Part shown: positions 1 to 9,100 of the stretch, in pieces
Layout of the letters: each line of letters begins with the position of its first letter
Position numbering within the stretch: position 1 is the stretch's first letter
Source: Drechmeria coniospora
Taxonomy: Eukaryota > Ascomycota > Sordariomycetes > Hypocreales > Ophiocordycipitaceae
DNA length: 64,000 nucleotides
Assembly: GCF_001625195.1 (NCBI RefSeq)
Contig: NC_054390.1
Coordinates: forward strand, 4,054,027-4,118,026
Direction: 5' to 3'
Notes under the pieces: model-generated
What the model saw: only the letters and a program-made list of their open reading frames with translations
What the model was told of the DNA's origin: nothing
Databases searched by the model: none
Program-made: the position numbers and the translations under genes

Positions 1-1
1 C

Positions 2-709
2 AAGGACGTTGTCAGCGTGGAAAACTACGATGCTTTCGCAAAGTCGTTGGTTGACTTTGCCAAAGCAGTCCGCGAGATTCCGGGAGCCATCGCGGACGGC
101 GTGGACGACCTAAGACAGGCTCCAGGCGATATTGCGGTGGCATTTCAGAAGCTACCTGGACAGCTGGCCAAGGCATCCGGAGAGTTCATGGGCCAGTACG
201 ATAAATATGTAAGCTTCCACGCCACGGCCACTTCCGGGCCACCAGCATATGTGCTTGAACAACGCTAACCATGGGACAACTAGATTCCGGTACGTGGTAG
301 TGCCACGACACGAGTCGTGTCGGGGAGTCGCATCGGCGGCAGCATGCTAACGCTTTGGAAATTTCTAGGTGGGCTCCGACGGCAGGAAGATCCTAGACTC
401 GATTTTCTTGAGCATGCCGGTACGCAACATTCACCTTCCATTCTCCGGCCAGAGGATTGGAGACGCCGTGGAGAATGCCTGCCCGGCTTTGCTCAGCGCT
501 TTCATCGAATATAAGGAAGCGGAAAATGCAGGACAGGCGGAACGAGGGCGACAGCAAAAGAGAGAAGTCTCGGTACGTTCAACCTACTGCGGAACGGGGA
601 AGCCGATGGCAGGCCCGCATGCTGATATTGCTCGGAATCATAGGGCGAGCTCGAGGCATTCAGAAAATCCAGCAGCCTGGGGAGACGACTCCAGCTCACC
701 CCAGCATGA
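2..709 (+). CDS. Toxin-family protein copy A, C-terminal part (5' end outside window)
   Basis: This is the 3' part of a gene whose N-terminus lies left of the window, so its effector domain cannot be seen. Exons read: 2-208, micro-exon 284-289 (6 nt, Ile-Pro), 369-572, 644-709 with stop TGA. All junctions are GT..AG and phase 0. The visible part matches copies B and C of this window: an AFAKSLVDFAKAVREIP-type helical repeat, then DGRKILDSIF, GQRIGDAVENACP and a final exon with GELEAF and KSSSLGRR. The exon layout, including the tiny exon, is the same as in B. It is read as the conserved C-terminal module of a secreted enterotoxin-like family. The function of this module is unknown. It converges tail-to-tail with copy B across a gene-free spacer. 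Confidence 0.72.
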
Positions 710-3157
710 ACACCTAACTCACGCAACGATGTCCTTCCAGCACTCACGGCCTCGAATGGCATGAAAACGCTCGGTTGAAACGCTGGGTACTAGACGATGG
801 ACGCTGGCGGATGATAATGTTCACCCGCCATACCAGGCCAATGATGGGCAGCTCTGTCTCGTCCGTACTGTATTTTGTAGCAGTTCCATTCACGAAGCCG
901 CGAGGAATTCGCTATGCAAGCATTTCCTTCGCCATCCGACCCCGTGCAGCACGCTTCGGCATTTGACGAGCCTGGCGATAACTGTGTGTTCGCCGCTTGA
1001 ATGCGGAGCAGTGCCGTTCGATTGGTACGGATAACTTGAATCACACGCGGCCGACGCTACCAGTCAGTAATACTTGGGCAACCCTAGCTGAGCTGGGATG
1101 GCACGCAGTAATAATCCGGAGTTCTTACGGAGTGCATGTACGACATGTAAGTACTTACGTGCACAAGTACCCTGTACCTACTCTGTACTTAAGTGCAGTA
1201 CGGAGTACGGAGTACATGTGCTTGAATCTGTGCTGTACGCGCCGTACTATTACTGTACTACTGTACTCCGTACTTACCTTTGTATCGGTTCGTCAGTTTG
1301 GAACTACATGGCCAATACGGAGTATTACGGAAAGGGTTTATACTATTTCGGGGGTCCAGCTTCGCCTGTAAGCCCACTGTGCCCCGTCACCCCGCACAAC
1401 GTCCAGGGTGTCCAAGTACCAAGACATCGTCACGCTAGCCCCTGCGTCAGTGGCACAAGCTTGTCCAACTACATACAGTATCTGCACGGTTTATAGCGGT
1501 CGATGCAAGCAAGCTTTCCATGGCACAGTACCCTGTAACAACCAACAAGTACTGTGCGGAGTACAGTACAGGTCATACTCCGTACTGCACAACTACGCCT
1601 AAGTACATGTAGTTGTACAAGTACTTAGAAAACCTCTGTTGAGCCGGTTGACCTCAATGTAGTTGTAGGTAGTAATTAGTATTAATAGCTCATTATGCGT
1701 GCACCTACGTACCTACCCAAGTACATGTTCACCTACGTGATACTGGACCAGGAATACTTATCACAAGTGCACCTAGTTGTGATATACATGATCTCATGCA
1801 CTGACAAGCATACTTGTACGGAGTACGGAGTATTACTGCTTATGCATATCCTGTAATACTTAAGTACTTAAGTAAGTACATCCTGCTTCGCGGGTCCCAC
1901 TTTAAACAGCAACAGAGGACTGCTTGTACTTGTGCATGTACTTACCGTCCATTTCCTTTACTTGTACTGTGCGGTATACACCTAGGTGTACTTATACTTG
2001 AGGACAAGTACGGAGTACGTGCTCCATATTACTCCGTAAGTACAACTAATTGTATTGAATACATGCACGGAGCACTTCACCCCCTCTCGACCCCCACGCT
2101 CTTAGTGTCGTTATTTTCAGGCCTGTTTCGGATAATGTTTCACAAGTGGTCGCAGGAATAATGCTAACAATACTCCGTACTTTCTCCCTAGTTTGCCCGC
2201 TGATAGTGCATCGTTGTGAAGCCGACACAACCCAAACTATCCGACGCAACATCTCACAAGGCGACGCGGCGCGACGCAACCGAGCATTGTATCCGATCCA
2301 ATCGACCCTCCACTTCGAGATGTATGTGCACATCATCATCGGTCGGCCCCGTCCGTCCCAGCACAGTTGTGAAGCCGTCGTCCTGGCCGCTGCCCGTTCA
2401 CATGGCGATAGCTAGCTTGCCTTCACCTCTGCAACCGACCCATAGGCTAGGCCCAGCTCCGTCGGTCGAGGAGCTATATTCTTACGCACCGAACGCAAAC
2501 AGCCCTTGAAAGGCAATGCCAAAGGCTCCGTCCCTGGTGAAGTGGATGCACAGGAATTGGCAAGGACATGATGATATCTGCACGCTGGATCATTCCTGCA
2601 CCTCACGGTTCCCAAGGGCACATATGCAGTTTGTCAGCGCCGCATAGTGCATCCTTGGTCGTACGGGCACTGGAGGCGTACGGTGCGGCGTACAAGCAGT
2701 CTGCACGAACATGCTCCATGCACATGAAAGTGTGCTTGTTCCTGTTCTTGCGCGCGGCACGGCTCGCTGCTGGCATGTCTCGATGCTGAGCGCTGCCTAC
2801 CACGCAAACCCAAGTGCCACGTAAATTTACCGGAGCAAGTCATGGTCCGGGACCTAGCAGGTATTTGGCGGCATATCTACCTCCTGTGCTACCCTTGGAA
2901 AGAGTTGTGTCTGACATGTAGCGTGGGTGATCACTGGCCGTTGCGGGCAAAGAAGCAGGGCGATGATACGGGCTCGGAAGAGCGAGTGCATCGTGGCATC
3001 ATCAAAAACAAGGTGTCGAGCAAGTATGTGGTATATGTAGTCTGTCGACTGGTCCGAGGAGCTCGTGAGAGCAAGAGTACGAGGGCTATGAAAAGAATGA
3101 ACGAATATATAAGTTGAACACGAGGGCTGGTAAACAGAAGCCTTGCTCGTATGATTA
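710..3157. other. Gene-free spacer between copies A and B
   Basis: No coding region can be supported here. The stretch from about 1130 to 2180 is rich in GTAC-containing words and in TACGGAGTA/TACTCCGTA motifs (for example 1199-1215, 1262-1272, 1817-1832, 2009-2020, 2030-2038, 2170-2180). The open frames present are short, overlap on both strands and have no recognisable domain. Confidence 0.6.
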
Positions 3158-6100
3158 CTAGTTGAGTTTGACACGTCTCCCTAGGCTGCTAGATTTGCTG
3201 AATGCCTCGAGTTCACCCTATCGTTCCGAGCAGCATTAGTATCCAGGTCGTCTACCAAGTTCTTACAAAACTTACAACAGCTTCTCCTCTCTTTTGCCGC
3301 TGCGCCTTTTCAACTTCTTTTGCGTCTTCCGCTGATTTCTGTTGGATGAATGCATTAAGTAAAATCGGGCAGGCATTTTCCACAGCATCTCCGATCCTCT
3401 GGCCAGAGAAACGTAAAGGAAGATTGCTAGTTGGCAAACTTAGGAAAATAGAGTCCAAAATCTTTCGTCCGTCAGTACCCTCCTAAAAGTCCCAATATAT
3501 TAGCATACTACTACCAACGCAACTCGTTTTCTAATGCTATAGCATACCGGTATCTATTTTCCCATTGTTAGCAATATTTCTATACAAGTTAAAGTTACTG
3601 CAAAGAACCTTACGTATTTATTATACTGGCTCATAAATTCTCCAGATGCTTTTGTTAGCTGTGCAGGTAACTTCTGAAATGCTGTAGCAATATCGGTTGG
3701 GGCTTGACTTAGGTCGTCTAACCCTTCTCCAAGAGCTCCTGGAAGTTCACGGACTGCCTTTGCAAAATCAACCAATGACTTGGCAAAAGCATCATAGTTT
3801 TCCATATTAACAACAGCCTTTGCACCGTTTGCGGCTGCATGAGGAATATCGCGAACCCCATGAAGCAGGTCGACAACAGAGCTCGTAAAAGCATCGAGAT
3901 TCTCAGCACTTACTATACCGCTAGTAGCCTCCTTAACTGCATGCGGGAGATCCTGCACTGCAGTTATGAAATCACCAGCAGATCTCAGAAATGCTTTACG
4001 GTTCGACTTGCTGAACGGCAACAAAGCAGCGGACCCAACAAGGCCGGGAACTTCCAATAGATTGCCTTTTGTCATGCCGCGCCATACATCTCCTAAAAAT
4101 CCCCGTCGTACTGGCTGCTTCTTTTCCTCCTTTGGCTACAAAGGATTAATACAAAGTGTGTGTTGTATGTATATAGTGGCCAATAGTAGACTAGGATCAC
4201 GTGATCGTGTGGGGCACGATCACAGAGAGGATAAAAGTGGCCGCTCAGGGGCAGCCTCTTTTCCCTCCTTTCGTACCAAATTGAATCCATTGAAAGAGAT
4301 CTCTTGTTACCAGTTTCCCCCAGAACCGAATCAACACTGATCAGTGCTGTATGTAAAGAACAGCGCAGATTGGCAAGGCTTGAAGAGGATCACGATACTA
4401 CTACCCGTTTCCTACCATAGAAGCCTGGTAGCAGTACGCGACTAAAAGGGTCAGATTCACCGGGTATCCGTTCGTAAATTCAGCAGACGGGCCTGATACC
4501 TAGAGTTTGATTGCTACAACAAGATAAAGAATATCTTTCCGTCTCTTGCAGGCCGTTAGATATATTTACCTTGTGCCTAGAGACCTATTTACTAGATTTC
4601 TAGGAGTGTCATATCACACAAACCAACAATCCCAGTACGACCGTACATCATTGCCTCCGATTACCCCGCACCGAAATACGTCATACTGCACAACCCGCAA
4701 TAAGTGTACGCTTCCAACAAGGACACGTAACCCACTTCCCCACTCGCTACAGTACCAGTACAACAAGTCAGAATAAAACTACAATACAGAAAAACAATTA
4801 AAAACAAATACAAATAATAAAAACAATAAATACAATAATTACAATGGACGCATCAAGTGACTACCAACGGTCGACACCAGAAGACCAGGAAAGAACAATG
4901 GCATACATTTTGGAGGGGGCAGATTGCGATCAGACAATTGCAAAGCTAATAAAGGCCGAATATATCGATATTGACTTAATCCCTGACAAGGATGCATCAG
5001 TACCATTTTTAAACACCTATGCTATTCGAGCTATTGCAAGCTACCGACGGAACAAGAAACTATCAACAGAAGCAGCATATATCGATTTCCAGACTGATTT
5101 TAAGGACTGGACTATAGATATGTTTGAACGCCTCCATGTTACGGTAAGAAAACTACTCCGAAATGCATTACGCTATAACGGTATATATACAGGCACGATA
5201 CGCGCAGGTATATCCCGTCAGCTAGTACAGGTAATTAACAGTACAGATTTAATGGAATGGGATATTAAGGATCTAAAGAGCTGTCTTATTGATTGCTCAC
5301 CTTACTTTAGGGACGTTATTAATGAAACAATTAATAATAACAATAACCAAGAACTATCGACTATTATTGTTAATAACCCAAGTCGTAATACAGTAAGTGA
5401 CTCAGCTAACAGTACAGTACCACAAACTCCCGATTCAAGGGATACAACAAGACAATCGACTGTACGACCGACCGAGAAAACACAATACGATACATCGTAC
5501 CGATTCCGAACAGCAGAAACTACAATTCCAACAAATACAGCAGAAACTACAATTCCAACAAATCCAGCAAATACCACAATTCAACAAAATACAATTCCAG
5601 CAAATACTATAACTACAGAAAATACAGACTTAGTACCACAAGTACTATAGATATATCGAGGAGGGAATGCACTAGTTAATGCTAAGAATTGCCGGGAATT
5701 TTCAAAGGCGTAGAAACCAGAATATATGTATTCGGGAGAACTATATGATATTTTGGACGATACAGTTGAACAGTTTCAGGACGTATGTGAAGAGGCGGGA
5801 ATACAGCCAAACCAGTATTATGCAGTTTTTAAAAAGGTATTTACAGGTAAGGCACAGAGATGGGTCCGAAGGCATATGCAATCAAAGTGGACTTTCGGGC
5901 AAATGTACGACGCAGTTAAGCAGGAATTTGAGTCAAATATTACTAAACAGGCATATTTCCACGAATGGTCAACAATTACATTTACAGCAATCAGAAACCA
6001 AGAATCAAGTACAGGCAAGGACTTACAGGATATCTTACGGGAACTAACGGACAGAATACAACTATGCCAGCGAGCATTAGGTCCCGGATTTATGGGAGAC

Positions 6101-9100
6101 GAGATATTAATTGCTGCAGTAATTCGGGCATGTAGGAATGTACCGGAATTGGAACAGACTTTTACAAGACCTACAACAACATTCAGGGCATTATACGCCG
6201 ATTTACGTACATCAATACATGCATATAACGAAAAACATACAGAGACCTATTTTGTTGATCGGAGATATAATAATAATAACAACTACCGTAACCAGGGTAG
6301 CAAGCAAGGCACCTACCAAGGTAGCAAGCAAGGCACCTACCAAGGCACCAACCAAGGCACCGACCAAGGCACCTACCAAGGCAGCAGCCGAGGCACCTAC
6401 AAAGGCACCAATCAAGGCACCTACCAAGGCACACCAAATAGGCCACAGCAAAGGTGGAAGAAAAAGTGTTATATTTGCAACAAGACTGGGTGCTGGATGC
6501 GGAACCATACATTAGAGGAACAACAACACGCAATTAGTCGATGGAAACAAGACCGCAAATTCTCAGGCAATAATACACAACAGTTTGCATTATATCTTAC
6601 AGAATACGAAGGTGGACCAGATAATGATGATGATAGTGACGAAGGCACTACAGGTACTGTAACACCCGAAGATACAGCAATTATACAGTACAACGATCAG
6701 GTCCAGGATTCCTTCTTAATACAAGCGTACCTAACTACCCAAGCAGCATACCATGCACTACTAGGCAAGGTACCTCCTCCTAAGACTACAGATACAGTAG
6801 TTCAGGTACAACACTTCCTTATCGACAGGTATTCAGACCACCAATTCCAAGGCATTCTTCCAGATACAGGAGCAGCAGAACACTCAACTGGAGGGTATAA
6901 CCAATTTCGGGCACTGCAACGAGAAACTACATTACAACTTGACCAAACACGTGCAGGGGAAGTAACCGTACAATTTGGAGATGCAGAACCAATTAAATCT
7001 ATTGGTACTGTGGAAGTCGAAACACCAATTGGTATAATAACATTCCATATTATGCGAACTAAAACACCATTTCTACTATGCCTACGAGACCTAGACCGAC
7101 TAGGGGCATACTTTAATTCACAGAAGAATAAAATCGTTAAATACACCAAGACCGGCAAGATTACAATACCAGTAACTAGGAAATAGGGACACCCATGGTT
7201 TTCACTAAGACCGGAAGAAAATGCAGCTATCTATTTAACAGATGTACAAATGCGCCAAATACACCGACGATTTGGGCACCCATCAGTTGCTAAATTATAC
7301 AATTTATTGCAACGCTCCGGTAACGATATCGAATATGACCGGATTGCATTAATGAACAAATTCTGCCAATATTGCCAAATCAAGGGGAACGCACCTACCA
7401 GATTTAAATTTACGTTAAAAGACGATATGGAATTTAACTATAACATTATAGTAGATGTTATGGATCTAGACAGCAATAAAACCCTACATATAGTAGATGC
7501 TGCAACTGCATTTCAGGCTGCAAGATTTCTACCCAATATGACTCCACAGACTACCTGGGAGAAGTTACGAGAATGCTGGATTGATACATACTTGGGGCCT
7601 CCTGATATACTAACTACAGATGCGGGTACCAATTTTACTGCATCTGCATTCCGGGCAGAAGCACGATTAATGGGAATCATATGCCACCAAGTACCGACAG
7701 AGGCACATTGGTCAGTTGGTAAAAATTGAACGGTACCACCGACCACTACGCCGGGCCTACCAAATTATAGGTAAAGAACTAGGAGAATTGGCTACAAAGG
7801 AGGCCGTATTACAAATGGCTGTAAAGGCTGTAAATGATACGGCAGGACCTAATGGGCTAGTACCAACACTCCTTGTTTTTGGTGCATTACCAAGACTGCA
7901 TATGGATTCACCACCTTCAGCAGGAACGGTAAAACGCGCAAAGGCTTTAGATGATGCAATGCGGGAACTGCGGGCTATGTATGCTAAGACAAAGGTAAAT
8001 AGTGCACTACGGGCTCGTAACGGTCCCGATACTACTGCAGTACTACCATTATTACTACCGATTGGTAGTAACGTTCTAGTATACCGTACGGCTAAAGGGA
8101 CAGAACGAGCGGGATGGACAGGACCTTACAAAGTCATGGGTGTTGATAACGCTAATATTCGTGTGGATATCGGTACTAAGATATCGACCTTCCGGAATAG
8201 TTGCGTTAAACCGTATTACGAAGACTCTAGTACAGTAGAGGCAACCGATACACCAGTTGCCGCAACTACTACCCGCCGTAACGCAGATACACCAGTTACT
8301 ACAACCACTACCCGCCGTGACCCAAATACACCAAGTACTGCAACTAGTACTATACACTGTGACCCAAATACACCAAGTACTGCAACTAGTACTATACACT
8401 ATAACCCAAATACACCAAGTACTGCAACTAGTACTATACACTGTAACCCAAATACACCAAGTACTGCAACTAGTACTATACACTGTAACCCAAATACACC
8501 AAGTACTGCAACTAGTACTATAAACTGTAACCCAGATACACCAAGTACTGCAACTAGTACTATACACTGTAAGCCGGATACACCAAGCACACCAGTTACA
8601 GTACCTACTATGCGTCGTTACCCTCTACGGACTACGCGGCAGCAGATATCCTATGACGAGGATTTTGCACAGCTATTTGCTACTACACAGGTACTGGATA
8701 TGCATAATACGTTCCTATCGCAGAAGGAACACAAGGATAGGGAATTATCCCTACAGTTACGTGCACAGGGCAAGATTACCACTGCCGGCGAACCGTTTGA
8801 ATTATCTGATGCTACTGAAATTGATAGCCTGATTGGCCGTGGTATTATTATACCTATCCAATTCGACCCTACGGTACATAAGACCCGTATCTTTGGCCTG
8901 CGACTAGTACGGGAAATAAAGGATAAGGCTACTGATGTTCCGTTTGAGAAATCCCGACTAGTGGTACAGGGCCATAGTGACCACGATAAACGGTTTATTT
9001 TGACACAGTCTCCGACTATCCTCCGATGTAGCCAGCGCCTGATATTGGCTATTGCCCCAATGCTACAGCAACATTACGGATTCCACCTAGCATTACGGGA

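Noticed and set aside
502..762. Minus-strand open frame over the end of toxin copy A
   Set aside because: It is antisense to exons fixed by two paralogues and has no domain.
3718..3909. Minus-strand frame inside toxin copy B
   Set aside because: It is another frame of the exon 4135-3614 that matches copies A and C.
6183..6533. Cys-rich minus-strand frame over the copia gag repeat
   Set aside because: It is the shadow of a repetitive coding stretch on the plus strand.
8076..8567. Cys/Trp-rich minus-strand frame
   Set aside because: It arises from the 42-nt repeat of the pol gene read in antisense.
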